Virus record (IMG/VR): IMGVR_UViG_3300033273_000252
Span: 1-64,000 of that record
Strand: one strand, 5' to 3'
DNA length: 64,000 nt
Source of the DNA: a virus
The notes beneath the pieces are model-generated. The model saw only the letters and a list, made by a program, of their open reading frames with translations, was not told the origin of the DNA and searched no databases. Shown in pieces: positions 49,023 to 58,341 of the stretch; positions within the stretch are counted from its first letter, which is position 1; each line of letters starts with the position of its first letter. The position numbers and the translations under genes were made by a program.

Positions 49023-51542
49023 TTAAAATGAGAAAAATTGTGATGCAGCTGCAAGGTTCGGATTTGGTTTCTCCCAATCCATAGCTTTGTAGAAGTCATC
49101 AAGTTTATTATTCAACTCTTTTTCCCAAATCAAATCATAATCAATGTATTGTTGGATAAACTCATTTATTTGTGGTGGGTCTGAGTGACCCGTAAACGCT
49201 GTGGTCTGAAGACCAAGCGGGTTCTTCTTCAAATATACCCATTTAATCTTGTCACCATCTTTCATTGGTTCATACTTGTAAGGTGCGTTAAACTTCTTCA
49301 ACAATTGGTTGTAAGTAATAGCCGCCTTAACGTGAGCAGGCGTTCCCTTCTTGAATTCACCCAATGCTTGATTCTTAAATAGATACTTTGACATATCCTT
49401 TACCGCTGAGTTCTTTGCGATGTCTACAAAGTTTTGACTGGTCATTCCATCTTTATAATCCAAAATCTTTTGGTCAATCTCATCTTTGTTAGTAGACTTT
49501 AGAATGTCCATCAAAACCGTTGACATCACTTCCTTGAAGTATGTTGGGAATGAACTTCGTTTTACATCAAGTCCCTTCACATCCAACTTATCACAAGGTA
49601 CAGTATTGTCATTAATAATCCATTGTGCGTATCTCTTCTTTGATACCCAAAAACCACCCTTTGCGATAGTCTCTTGTTTGATATCAAATCGGTGAGTATC
49701 CACATTGAACATCTTATATGCCATTACATCATATACTTTGTTGATATGTGTTTCTACTTCTTTTGCAACTGATAGAATCGCTGGAATCATTTCTTCATCC
49801 GAATCTTCGTTGATGTTTGGATTACGAGACTTTACCAATGGTGCAGCTTGATAGAATACTGAATCAGTATCAGTATATACATTGTAATCTGCTTCCTTAC
49901 CAATGTTCTTTGTATAGTATTGGTTAGCAATCATCTCAGTAGTCTTAATCACCGACTGACCTGTAATGGTAGTTGCTTCCGCATTATCCACATCGTAGAA
50001 TCTGAATGATGGTAGACCCAATACACCATAAAGGGAGTTCAACATAATCTTTTGAACCAATTGTCTCTGAGAGTAGAACTTGTAGAGTTCATCATTACCT
50101 TCTTTACCATACTTCTTCATAAGGTCTTTGTACTCCACACGTTTGTCAAACCAAACATTAAGAATCTCAGGAATCACACCAACTTTGTCTCTACGATAAA
50201 GTACACCATTTGCTGCGATTGAGTAATCATTCTTCTGAACAAACTCTAAGAATCGGTCTTTAGGTAGTGGTGGGAACTCATTACCATCATCATCTACAAT
50301 TGAGTATGATTCAATCTTACCCTTCATATGGTCTTCAGATGAATAGTTCTTCAATTTACCAATCTTGGTCTCTGGCGAGATATTGATTGTCATAATGATA
50401 GATGGATATAGTGATGTCAAATCCAAATCGTATACCCACTTGTAAAGACCAGGTTTTGGTTCTTTTACATAAGCACCCGTAAACTTACCTTCACCATCAG
50501 ACCCATCAGCATTACGATTCATTCTCTTTGGTTTATTAGGAGCTACCCTACCACTCCTTCTCAAGAATGTCAAGATAGCACCCTCTAACCACTTTGATGA
50601 GAATAAAAAGTCTTCATAGAAAACGTGACCAGCGTGACAAATCGCCTGAGCCAATTGAATGAACTGAAGTTTCTTGTCCATATCAACAACCAACTCCACA
50701 TCCACCAAGTTATACTCAATGAACTTTTCCAAGTCATCTCTGAATAGTTGGTCAAGGTTTCCTTCATACTCAATCTTACCACGACCCAATGTCATATTAG
50801 CAATAGTGTCTAATCGGTAGTTTGGGAATTCTTGGTAGGTAAAGTTCTTGAACAACGCAAGATAATCCAAACACGAAATACCAGCGATGATATATCTATT
50901 ACGATACTTGTTCCAACTAACCTTTCCAATAGGAGACAATTCGTTTGCTTTTCGTTCACCAAAAAGAACCTTAATACGATTGTATAGGTAGGTAACATCA
51001 AAGTAGTCAATGTTCCAACCAGTCACAATAGTAGGATTGATTTCTTTCCATTTGTTGATGAAAGCAATCACCATTTCCTCTTCAGTATCAAACGACTCTA
51101 CTTGAGCTCCCTTGATAGTTTTGTTGATTTTCTCACCTTTGTTTACTACATAGACAAAGTAATCGCCAGTTACGGAATCGTGACCAGCGACTGATGTCAT
51201 TGCGTTCTGAGCTTCATTAATATCAGGTAGACCACTATTCATCTCTACCTCAATATCAAATGTCAAAATAGTATGACCTTTAGAGATTTCATCTGAATCA
51301 CCATATTCATCAATCAGAAAACGAGTTACTTCATTTACATCACTTTCGTATAGCTCCAAGTCATCTTCTTGTTTCCAAAAGTTTATCTTTTTAAGACGCT
51401 CTCCGTGAATAGAAGTATGAGCACCATTACCATCTCTAACGTAACCATATCTACGGTACTTAGATGTGAAGTAACCTTTTTCATCATCCCAACAATGGAT
51501 GATAGATTTTTCTTTTTCATAGTATACGTTTTGATATGCCAT
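49023..51542 (-). CDS. family B DNA polymerase (gp43-like)
   Basis: 839 residues. Exo I ILTFDIEVE (Asp96, Glu98), exonuclease Exo II region TGWNIDYFDVTYLYNR, motif A LDLTSLYPSIIMT (near 375), motif B KIMLNSLYGVLG (near 500) and motif C YTDTDSVF (near 555). Both the proofreading and polymerase sites are intact. Somewhat shorter than T4 gp43 (898). It overlaps the upstream glycosyltransferase stop as TAATG. Confidence 0.97.
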   Translation of the reverse strand: MAYQNVYYEKEKSIIHCWDDEKGYFTSKYRRYGYVRDGNGAHTSIHGERLKKINFWKQEDDLELYESDVNEVTRFLIDEYGDSDEISKGHTILTFDIEVEMNSGLPDINEAQNAMTSVAGHDSVTGDYFVYVVNKGEKINKTIKGAQVESFDTEEEMVIAFINKWKEINPTIVTGWNIDYFDVTYLYNRIKVLFGERKANELSPIGKVSWNKYRNRYIIAGISCLDYLALFKNFTYQEFPNYRLDTIANMTLGRGKIEYEGNLDQLFRDDLEKFIEYNLVDVELVVDMDKKLQFIQLAQAICHAGHVFYEDFLFSSKWLEGAILTFLRRSGRVAPNKPKRMNRNADGSDGEGKFTGAYVKEPKPGLYKWVYDLDLTSLYPSIIMTINISPETKIGKLKNYSSEDHMKGKIESYSIVDDDGNEFPPLPKDRFLEFVQKNDYSIAANGVLYRRDKVGVIPEILNVWFDKRVEYKDLMKKYGKEGNDELYKFYSQRQLVQKIMLNSLYGVLGLPSFRFYDVDNAEATTITGQSVIKTTEMIANQYYTKNIGKEADYNVYTDTDSVFYQAAPLVKSRNPNINEDSDEEMIPAILSVAKEVETHINKVYDVMAYKMFNVDTHRFDIKQETIAKGGFWVSKKRYAQWIINDNTVPCDKLDVKGLDVKRSSFPTYFKEVMSTVLMDILKSTNKDEIDQKILDYKDGMTSQNFVDIAKNSAVKDMSKYLFKNQALGEFKKGTPAHVKAAITYNQLLKKFNAPYKYEPMKDGDKIKWVYLKKNPLGLQTTAFTGHSDPPQINEFIQQYIDYDLIWEKELNNKLDDFYKAMDWEKPNPNLAAASQFFSF

Positions 51543-52675
51543 TAACCTTGTAACCTTTTATGTAATTCTTTAATCATTATATCTTCATTCAAAGATAGTT
51601 CCACAGCCCTTACGACTGACATACTGTCTCGTTCTTGTCTGAATGTGTCATCATCCAACAATTTATCAAGATAATCAAATAAGTCTTTTTTATACTTGAA
51701 GAACATTCCGTTTGGGTCAATCTCGTGATAACAATCAGATTCATTCCAAATCATAGGACACCCGTTCATCATACAATCCGTACCACTTACTGACCATCCA
51801 TAGTTAGTTTGTCTCATTTGGATACCTACCAAACAATCTTGCAATCTCTTGTAGTAATCGTGTTTAGGTACTTTTGTATTATCAATCCAAGAATATGGTG
51901 GGTCACCTTTTAGTTGTGGAATCCAAACCTTGAAATCTTCTCGTTGTTTACGATATTCTTTCATCAGTTCAATAAACTTTGGATATCCCTTGTATGCAGC
52001 TGCACGATGGTTAAATACGATTACTCTATCTTTAGAGTCTTTGATACTATCAACAATCTTATCTTTAGGTAATCCCAAGTTCCATACTTTTAGAATCCCA
52101 TCCAACTTCTGAACAAACTCTTCATTGAATAGTTCTCTTGCTTCATTCAATACTCTATTCTTTTGGTCTTGAGTATTAAGATAACATACATCCATTTGAG
52201 ATACACCAAGTAGTTCAATAGGTAACCACAACCACTTAGGTTTACCAGCTCTATTGTCCGGCCCATTACACGATTTCATTTCCCACCAATGACAATAACC
52301 CACAATCTTAGTGTCCATTGTTTTTTTGTATCTACCCACTTGAACCCAATCTGGTAGGTGTGAATAGATTACATCGTAATCAATGTCTTTGAGTAGATTG
52401 ATAAGTTTAGATGATGGGAATGACCTCTGATTCATCATATCACCAGGAATGTCAATTTGGTGTTGTTTGACATTTGGTAGATTCAACTTCTTACTGATTT
52501 TGCCAGTGGGCATTAGGATATTCCAATAGTAATCGCCATAAGAGTCCAATGCTTTGATGTGGTTATGAATCACATCAACAAATGAATCTTTATCAATGTT
52601 GGAAGAATTCGTTATGTTTGGTATAACGAGTACCTTCCTTGCTTTACTATAATCTATTGCTTCCCAAAACTGCAT
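51542..52675 (-). CDS. GT-B glycosyltransferase next to the DNA polymerase
   Basis: 377 residues. N-terminal VLVIPNITNSSN, middle VIVFNHRAAAYKGYPKF and C-terminal VGIQMRQTNYGWSVSGTDCMMNGCPMIW follow a GT-B plan, with the conserved Glu of the donor site replaced by a Ser/Asp context. It is co-translated with the polymerase gene, not with the sugar locus, so DNA (a modified base) is a reasonable acceptor, as for the T4 glucosyltransferases. No direct similarity to T4 agt/bgt seen. Confidence 0.55.
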   Translation of the reverse strand: MQFWEAIDYSKARKVLVIPNITNSSNIDKDSFVDVIHNHIKALDSYGDYYWNILMPTGKISKKLNLPNVKQHQIDIPGDMMNQRSFPSSKLINLLKDIDYDVIYSHLPDWVQVGRYKKTMDTKIVGYCHWWEMKSCNGPDNRAGKPKWLWLPIELLGVSQMDVCYLNTQDQKNRVLNEARELFNEEFVQKLDGILKVWNLGLPKDKIVDSIKDSKDRVIVFNHRAAAYKGYPKFIELMKEYRKQREDFKVWIPQLKGDPPYSWIDNTKVPKHDYYKRLQDCLVGIQMRQTNYGWSVSGTDCMMNGCPMIWNESDCYHEIDPNGMFFKYKKDLFDYLDKLLDDDTFRQERDSMSVVRAVELSLNEDIMIKELHKRLQG

Positions 52676-54450
52676 TATACAAATAAGTTTTTATGAGCAG
52701 TATTAACCTTAGATTCTACATTGTAATAATCGGTGATTAATTCATCTTTTTTATATAATCTAACTCTACCCAAACTTCTATCAATACCAATCCCATACTT
52801 TGGTTTCTCATAGTGATTCTTACTATTCACAAAGTTGAATTTAGTATAAGGGCCTATTTTTCGTTGATTATATTCGTATGTAGAAAACGATGCGTATTTA
52901 GTAGCTGAGTGATTATTAGGTACTCGCTGTCCATTTTGAATGTTTGGTTTAATGTATTTTTTCCAAGCATCACTAATTGTTTTTATTATTAAATCATCAG
53001 ATTCAACGCCCACTAACGCATCTTCAACATTAAATGATGTAATTGAATTTTCATATAATTCAATTGCGGATGAGAATGATGGTTCATCATAAACATCATC
53101 ATCGTAAGCAGAGTATAAAGAAATACCCAATTCTTTAGCTATATCTAAATAATAATCAGTATTTAATTGAAAGTCTTTTGGATTTTCTAATATATCAATT
53201 CCCAATTGAGCTGTTGGTTTATCAAATGAAACAAACATATTTTGAAATAAATCCTCATAAGTTTTATTAAACTCACCCATATCATCAACATACCTACATA
53301 ATCTACCTAATAAACCTTGTAGTAAAGATGTAACTACCTTTGATGATTCAACAATACCCTTTATGAATGGTTTGTTTTGATGATATAGATTAGTCAATTC
53401 TCCATATGTTTGAACAGGGAATAACTCTTTATCAACTAACTTATCCAAGTTAACACCACATCCCAAAGAACTATCAATAAACAATGCAACATCTTTTCCA
53501 TTTAATTTTGAATATTCAAATGTTCTTTTGATTATTTCGGTTAAAGTTCTTTCAGATTTATCAACTGTATCCAATCCTATCAACTCCAAACCTTCGTTAT
53601 ATGCTTCAGAGTTAAGTTCAACTTTGTTTGAAGTTTCACCCATACATATAACAGATGGTATACCCCAATCTGATAACATACGCAATGCAGCTTCCATTAT
53701 TTCTCTTGGCTTTAATCTAATAATATAGACACCAAATCTATCTACTTCAGTAGTATTACTATGTTGAGCCAATCTTTGCATTATATACGATACATTATTT
53801 TTATCATACTGAATAAAGTAGGTCACTCCATCATCAACATTTTTTAACAAATGAGGAACGCCTCTATAATGTTCATTTGGTTCTATTTTATGATAAATGA
53901 TATCACTACCACGAGATGCATCTAACATAGAAATATTAGTTGCACCAACTGCTCCAAATGTACAACCAATATCTCTTAGCTCCTTAGCCAAATTTACATA
54001 TCTACTTTTAGCTTGGGGTGTAGTTCCAAACTGGTCCTCATCAAAGAATACCAAATCTTGAGGCGTTAAATTTTTTATGAATTCATCTTGCTTATGTGGT
54101 TTGAAGAAGTGTAGTAATCGCTGAAATCTATAATCAACGGAACCCATTTGGGTTACTGCTCTATTCAAACCATCAACGTGAGCAGTAGATGTATATGATG
54201 TAGTTATATATGATTTTGATTTTGGGTCTCTATCTAACCACAAAGAAGCAACACCAATCATAATTTGAGTTTTACCACTCTGCATTGGTGCAGATATTGT
54301 AAAGTAAGGAAGTTCAGACTTATACGCAGGGTCAGTTATCTTTTTGAAGATAGATTGAGCTTCATCAATCTCATCGGGTTTTGGTGGATTAATTGGATTG
54401 GTTTTCCAAGTTTCAAATAAGCTTTTTGAATTTTCTTTTTTTAATCTCAT
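52675..54450 (-). CDS. SF2 helicase-like ATPase
   Basis: 591 residues. Walker A ISAPMQSGKTQ near residue 50, motif II LVFFDEDQFG near 132, motif III GAVGATN near 168 and motif VI-like LLQGLLGRLCRY near 376, so the order of an SF2 DEAD/DEAH-type motor is kept. The C-terminal ~170 residues are unrelated and acidic. It could be a branch-migration or restart helicase (UvsW-like role) or belong to a defence/modification system. It has its own promoter with a perfect TATGTTTG box and a markedly more AT-rich codon choice. Confidence 0.7.
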   Translation of the reverse strand: MRLKKENSKSLFETWKTNPINPPKPDEIDEAQSIFKKITDPAYKSELPYFTISAPMQSGKTQIMIGVASLWLDRDPKSKSYITTSYTSTAHVDGLNRAVTQMGSVDYRFQRLLHFFKPHKQDEFIKNLTPQDLVFFDEDQFGTTPQAKSRYVNLAKELRDIGCTFGAVGATNISMLDASRGSDIIYHKIEPNEHYRGVPHLLKNVDDGVTYFIQYDKNNVSYIMQRLAQHSNTTEVDRFGVYIIRLKPREIMEAALRMLSDWGIPSVICMGETSNKVELNSEAYNEGLELIGLDTVDKSERTLTEIIKRTFEYSKLNGKDVALFIDSSLGCGVNLDKLVDKELFPVQTYGELTNLYHQNKPFIKGIVESSKVVTSLLQGLLGRLCRYVDDMGEFNKTYEDLFQNMFVSFDKPTAQLGIDILENPKDFQLNTDYYLDIAKELGISLYSAYDDDVYDEPSFSSAIELYENSITSFNVEDALVGVESDDLIIKTISDAWKKYIKPNIQNGQRVPNNHSATKYASFSTYEYNQRKIGPYTKFNFVNSKNHYEKPKYGIGIDRSLGRVRLYKKDELITDYYNVESKVNTAHKNLFV

Positions 54451-54477
54451 TGATATGTTTTAGATTTTAATGTTTTA

Positions 54478-54508
54478 CAAACATACGAATAATTTTTTAA
54501 TTATCCAA
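54478..54508 (-). promoter_or_regulatory. Bacteroidota-type promoter with perfect -7 box
   Basis: TTG (54508-54506), 20 bp ending ATTATTCG, TATGTTTG (54485-54478), an exact TAnnTTTG. Confidence 0.75.
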
Positions 54509-54514
54509 ATATTT

Positions 54515-55306
54515 TTACCAAAAACTTACTTGATTTTCTGGCTCGTAAGTTTCGTGTCTTTCAATCGGTGGTAAGAACTCTTCTGCGTTCTTAGGATACG
54601 GACTCGTTTTGTGTTTGAGTCGTTTAGTTAGTTGCCGCTTTTCAGATTTGTTCTGACCTAATACTTGAATGTATCGGTGTTTAGGAGCTTCTCTCTTTCT
54701 CCAAAACTCACGATACCCATCTTTACCAATCTCGGTTTTGAGATGTTCTACGTTGTGACTACCCCACTTTGAAAATACAGTTCTTGAGTGAATCCACTTA
54801 TGTGGGTTTTCTAAGGATACTGAATAGTTAGGCATTAGTTGAATATCACGACAATCTTGATATAACCAATTCGTTGCTTGATAGATACCACCTAAATGTA
54901 ATTGTTCAGGGTCAGCGTAACTCAACAACATTTTTATGTTTGGTGCGTTTTCACGAATCCATTTAAATGATTGACCCATAGCGTATGATTCAATATTTGA
55001 CCCATAACCATCGTGGATGAACAATCGTGTCAATTCCAAACATTGGTCTTTTTCTAATCCATCAATTACTGAAGTGATTGCTGACCTTCCTACTGGATAT
55101 CCATAAACTAAACATCCGATTAATTTTTCATCATTTCCAAGAATGTCTATTTCATCTGATTTATAGAAGATACCAAGAGCATATCTACACATAGTCCAAG
55201 CGTGGGAGTAGTGATGGGTTACAATCATCTCCTTAGCAATAGGTTTATTTATTTCACGAATCGTTACTCGTGATGTGTCAACATATGTCTTATTTGCTTC
55301 TTTCAA
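54515..55306 (-). CDS. Mom-like DNA modification protein (copy A)
   Basis: 263 residues. HHYSHAWT (31-38), LIGCLVYGYPVGR (62-74), ELTRLFIHDG (91-100), SNIESY (103-108), LLSYADP (127-133) and GGIYQATNW (139-147) are the conserved blocks of the phage Mu Mom family, a GNAT-like fold that modifies adenine in DNA (N6-carbamoylmethyl in Mu) and so blocks restriction. A basic C-terminal extension (KHRYIQVLG and onward) is shared with copy B. It overlaps copy B by 17 bp. Confidence 0.8.
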   Translation of the reverse strand: MKEANKTYVDTSRVTIREINKPIAKEMIVTHHYSHAWTMCRYALGIFYKSDEIDILGNDEKLIGCLVYGYPVGRSAITSVIDGLEKDQCLELTRLFIHDGYGSNIESYAMGQSFKWIRENAPNIKMLLSYADPEQLHLGGIYQATNWLYQDCRDIQLMPNYSVSLENPHKWIHSRTVFSKWGSHNVEHLKTEIGKDGYREFWRKREAPKHRYIQVLGQNKSEKRQLTKRLKHKTSPYPKNAEEFLPPIERHETYEPENQVSFW

Positions 55307-56045
55307 TCGGTTCTAATTTATAAATCTCTTCCTCAAATAGTTCACTTTTCTTAGGATAAGGTAAAGATGGGTACTTGAGTGTTTTCAATATACGACTTTT
55401 TTTTGACTTATCCAAAATATAAACGTATCTATGTTTCCGTGGTTCTTTTTTAATCCAAAATGGTTTGTTTATCATCTCTTGGATTTTCTTTGGGTTGTTT
55501 GTCCCAAATTTTACGAATGAAGTCCGACTATGATGCCACTCATCATCTTCAGACCACTTGAAAGACCAAGAATCATTTGGTCTTACTTTGTTTCCTTGAT
55601 ATATCCAATTTGTTGACTGATATACAGTCCCCAAGTGACCAACTTTTGGGTCTGAGTAGGATATCAATGCTCTAATGTGTTTTGCGTGTTCTCGTAACCA
55701 CTTGAATGTTTGTCCAACGAACCAGCTTTCTATATTACACCCATACCCATCAAATACGAATAATCGTGTAAGTTCTAATACTTCGGTTCGTTCAAGAAGT
55801 GGTGATATGGACTGACCAGAGTGTCTACCTATGGGGTCACCATATGTAGCTACTCCAATCAACTTGTCCGTGGATTCAAAGAATTGGTGAGAGTCATCTT
55901 GTATATACAATCCAAGTGCGTAAGATACCTTTGTCCAAATCCCACTATAATGGTTGTTTACCACTATATCTTTTGCGACTGATTTGGAAATAGGTCTTAC
56001 TGATAACTTAGAAATGTCAGTATATACCTTCCCTTCAATTTTCAT
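55290..56045 (-). CDS. Mom-like DNA modification protein (copy B)
   Basis: 251 residues, in the same register as copy A for the first 150 residues: NHYSGIWT (31-38), LIGVATYGDPIGR (62-74), ELTRLFVFDG (91-100), CNIESW (103-108), LISYSDP (127-133), GTVYQSTNW (139-147). Asp in SYADP is kept but Ala is Ser. Same KHRYVYIL tail. Two Mom-like genes in tandem suggest different sites or a heteromer. Preceded by an HTH gene with ATGA overlap. Confidence 0.8.
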   Translation of the reverse strand: MKIEGKVYTDISKLSVRPISKSVAKDIVVNNHYSGIWTKVSYALGLYIQDDSHQFFESTDKLIGVATYGDPIGRHSGQSISPLLERTEVLELTRLFVFDGYGCNIESWFVGQTFKWLREHAKHIRALISYSDPKVGHLGTVYQSTNWIYQGNKVRPNDSWSFKWSEDDEWHHSRTSFVKFGTNNPKKIQEMINKPFWIKKEPRKHRYVYILDKSKKSRILKTLKYPSLPYPKKSELFEEEIYKLEPIERSK

Positions 56046-56260
56046 TGATAATCGTTAAATTCACCAAATAATATATGAGTCCAAGTTTCACCTTTCACAA
56101 TCTTACGAATGTTGGCGGGTGATACACCATTGTTTCGGGCCAATACTCTAATGTTTCGGTGTCCCACAGCCCATAGTTTACGAATAGACCTTACTTGTTT
56201 TTCCGTTAATTTATGTTGTGGATGTGATTCGCCTCTTAATGCCATTTTGTATCTTTTCAT
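56042..56260 (-). CDS. small HTH DNA-binding protein (homing-endonuclease-like C-terminus)
   Basis: 72 residues. GESHPQHKLTEKQVRSIRKL, then VRVLARNNGVSPANIRKI-type HTH and GETWTHI at the end. This is the DNA-binding end usually found behind an HNH nuclease, here standing alone. It could regulate or guide the Mom-like proteins, or be a leftover of a homing endonuclease. Confidence 0.7.
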   Translation of the reverse strand: MKRYKMALRGESHPQHKLTEKQVRSIRKLWAVGHRNIRVLARNNGVSPANIRKIVKGETWTHILFGEFNDYQ

Positions 56261-56667
56261 TCAAAGGGTATTTCTAATTGACCACCATCAGTCAAAAATT
56301 GTCCAATATTAGGTTTAGAAAAGTTAGGCCCCTTTAATACCTTACCATCTTCACGATAGATAGGTTTACCATCTTCTCCTAATTTAGACATATTAGAACG
56401 ATGTACCTCATCAAACACTTGTTCAATGATATTGCTCATTCCGTGAGCAACCATAGTACCCAAAAGGATATATAATTGGTCAGCAAGTGCATCGGTAACC
56501 TCAACAAGGTCATCGTTATTACAAGCATCTAAATACTCAACCAATTCCTCTTTACCCAACCGATATCTCAAGTAATAATCATCTGGCTCAAGTAATGTTG
56601 GTTTTGAGTTTCTTGTTTGGTTATAAGCTTTCTGAAAATCCCAAAGTTGTTGTAACTGCTTTTCCAT
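56257..56667 (-). CDS. MazG-like NTP pyrophosphohydrolase
   Basis: 136 residues, all-alpha. LGKEELVEYLDACNNDDLVEV (the EExxE..D motif near residues 38-58) and DALADQLYILLG (ExxD-type second motif) are the metal-binding helices; a C-terminal EVHRSNMSKLGEDG and GKVLKGPNF fit phage MazG-like/HisE-like enzymes. It hydrolyses NTP or dNTP to NMP and pyrophosphate. Promoter 7 bp above the ATG. Confidence 0.8.
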   Translation of the reverse strand: MEKQLQQLWDFQKAYNQTRNSKPTLLEPDDYYLRYRLGKEELVEYLDACNNDDLVEVTDALADQLYILLGTMVAHGMSNIIEQVFDEVHRSNMSKLGEDGKPIYREDGKVLKGPNFSKPNIGQFLTDGGQLEIPFE

Positions 56668-56673
56668 AATATA

Positions 56674-56704
56674 CTAATATACAAAAATTTATTTAATTTT
56701 CCAA
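56674..56704 (-). promoter_or_regulatory. Bacteroidota-type promoter abutting the start codon
   Basis: TTG (56704-56702), 20 bp, TATATTAG (56681-56674), ATG at 56667. The 5' leader can be only a few bases. Confidence 0.7.
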
Positions 56705-57250
56705 AATCATTTCATTGTTTTTTAAACCACTTGGTTCAGTATCCCAAAGGTTTATAGCTATTGCGTATCTTGTACCACGAGTAACTTTAGTAACTCGGTG
56801 TGGATACTCACCCGCTGGAAATATTACGAGTCTATTATATTTTGCTTCTATACGTTCTGGCTCATTATCTTGACCTTTAGAGAATATTTCTAAATACCCA
56901 CCATCGATGTCGTGGTTTCTTGGGTAATATACCGTACCAATTACAGGAGTAACCAAAGTTCTTTCAGTATCCCACAAATATTCATCTTTGTCAAAGTGCA
57001 TCTTTAATTCATCCCTTTCATCTTCTTGGGAATATACACCTGTCCAATATTCAAATCCAACACAATTTATTGGAACGTGTGGTGACCTTTCACCCCAAAT
57101 GTATTCTATAAGTTCTTTTTTCAAAGTGTTTGCTGGAGAGTTCCACCACCCATACCACCAAAAGTAACCTTTGGTTTCAAAAAAAGTCTCATCACGTTCT
57201 AATCTATTTAAAAACTCTTGGTCTTTTATAAAATCATCTATTACTATCAT
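56693..57250 (-). CDS. 2OG-Fe(II) oxygenase (prolyl-4-hydroxylase type)
   Basis: 185 residues. Iron ligands HFD at 85-87 and His151 in FPAGEYPHRV, with Arg161 in RGTRYAIAINLW for 2-oxoglutarate; GGYLEIF near 117 is the usual middle strand. This P4H-like group is common in marine T4-like phages. Substrate unknown: protein side chains in known relatives; DNA bases are possible given the location in the modification block. Coupled to the UGM gene by ATGA. Confidence 0.75.
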   Translation of the reverse strand: MIVIDDFIKDQEFLNRLERDETFFETKGYFWWYGWWNSPANTLKKELIEYIWGERSPHVPINCVGFEYWTGVYSQEDERDELKMHFDKDEYLWDTERTLVTPVIGTVYYPRNHDIDGGYLEIFSKGQDNEPERIEAKYNRLVIFPAGEYPHRVTKVTRGTRYAIAINLWDTEPSGLKNNEMILEN

Positions 57251-58341
57251 AATGTCTTCACTTTCTTTAATGCCGAAGCTATAACTTGATGCATATCGTA
57301 ATATTTGTATTCAGCCAATCTACCACCAAAAATCACATTTGGTGTATCATCAGCCATTTGTTTGTATTTACGATATTTCTCATTATTTACCTCATCATTC
57401 AAAGGATAAAACGGCTCTACCCCTCTTTTGTAATTCTGAGGATATTCATAACTTATATATGTACCTTTTTGATTTTGATTATCAAAATGTTTGTGTTCTA
57501 TTCTTCGAGTTTGTAGTGATGTTGAATCCGTAAAATTCATACCAGCACATCCTTGTAAATTATCTACATCTTCAAAGTAGAAGTTTTCCCATCTAACGGA
57601 CTTATATTCCAAATCACCATATTTGTAATCAAAATACTTGTCGATTGGGCCTGTATAAATTACTTTATCGGTGAGGTCATCCCAATACTCTTTATTTTCC
57701 AAATAATCACAATCGGTATAAACTTTAACATCTTTCAACAACTTTTCAAATATCTGAGTGTATCCTCCGATTGGTATTCCTTGATATTTGTCAAAGTAAT
57801 AGTTGTTATCCCAAGTAAACCTTACAGGTAATCGTTTTATGATTGACTTTGGTAGGTCTTTCGGGTCTTTTTTCCATTGTTTGATTGTATAATGTTTTAT
57901 CAACTTTTCATAGATGTCCGTACCAACAAGTGAAAGAGCTTGCTCTTCAAGATTTGTAGGATTTCCTTTGAATCGTTGTGATTCAATCTTTTGCTTTGCT
58001 TGTTCTGGTGTCTTTACACCCCACATTTGATTGAATGTAAACATAGTAAATGGTAAAGAATACAACTCACCATTATAATTAGCTATTGGATTATATCTAA
58101 AACTATTGAATTCAGCAAAATGATTAATCCAATCCCAAATACGCTTATCATTCGTATGAAATATATGTGGGCCGTACTGATGAACGTGAATTCCACCAAC
58201 ATCTTCAGTATATGTATTTCCTCCAATATGATTACGCTTTTCCAAAACAAGAACTTTCTTACCTTTCTTGTTTAACTCGTAAGCACATATAGAACCGAAA
58301 AATCCAGCCCCAACGATTATGTAATCGTATTTATCACTCAT
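57247..58341 (-). CDS. glf: UDP-galactopyranose mutase
   Basis: 364 residues, typical length. YDYIIVGAGFFGSICAYEL (FAD), LEKRNHIGGNTYTE, HQYGPHIFHTN, and C-terminal YEYPQ and FGGRLAEYKYYDMHQVI are the family signatures. It converts UDP-Galp to UDP-Galf with reduced flavin. Galactofuranose in a phage context would serve virion, host-surface or DNA glycans. Placed between GT2 and oxygenase genes, all overlapping by 4 bp. Confidence 0.92.
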   Translation of the reverse strand: MSDKYDYIIVGAGFFGSICAYELNKKGKKVLVLEKRNHIGGNTYTEDVGGIHVHQYGPHIFHTNDKRIWDWINHFAEFNSFRYNPIANYNGELYSLPFTMFTFNQMWGVKTPEQAKQKIESQRFKGNPTNLEEQALSLVGTDIYEKLIKHYTIKQWKKDPKDLPKSIIKRLPVRFTWDNNYYFDKYQGIPIGGYTQIFEKLLKDVKVYTDCDYLENKEYWDDLTDKVIYTGPIDKYFDYKYGDLEYKSVRWENFYFEDVDNLQGCAGMNFTDSTSLQTRRIEHKHFDNQNQKGTYISYEYPQNYKRGVEPFYPLNDEVNNEKYRKYKQMADDTPNVIFGGRLAEYKYYDMHQVIASALKKVKTL

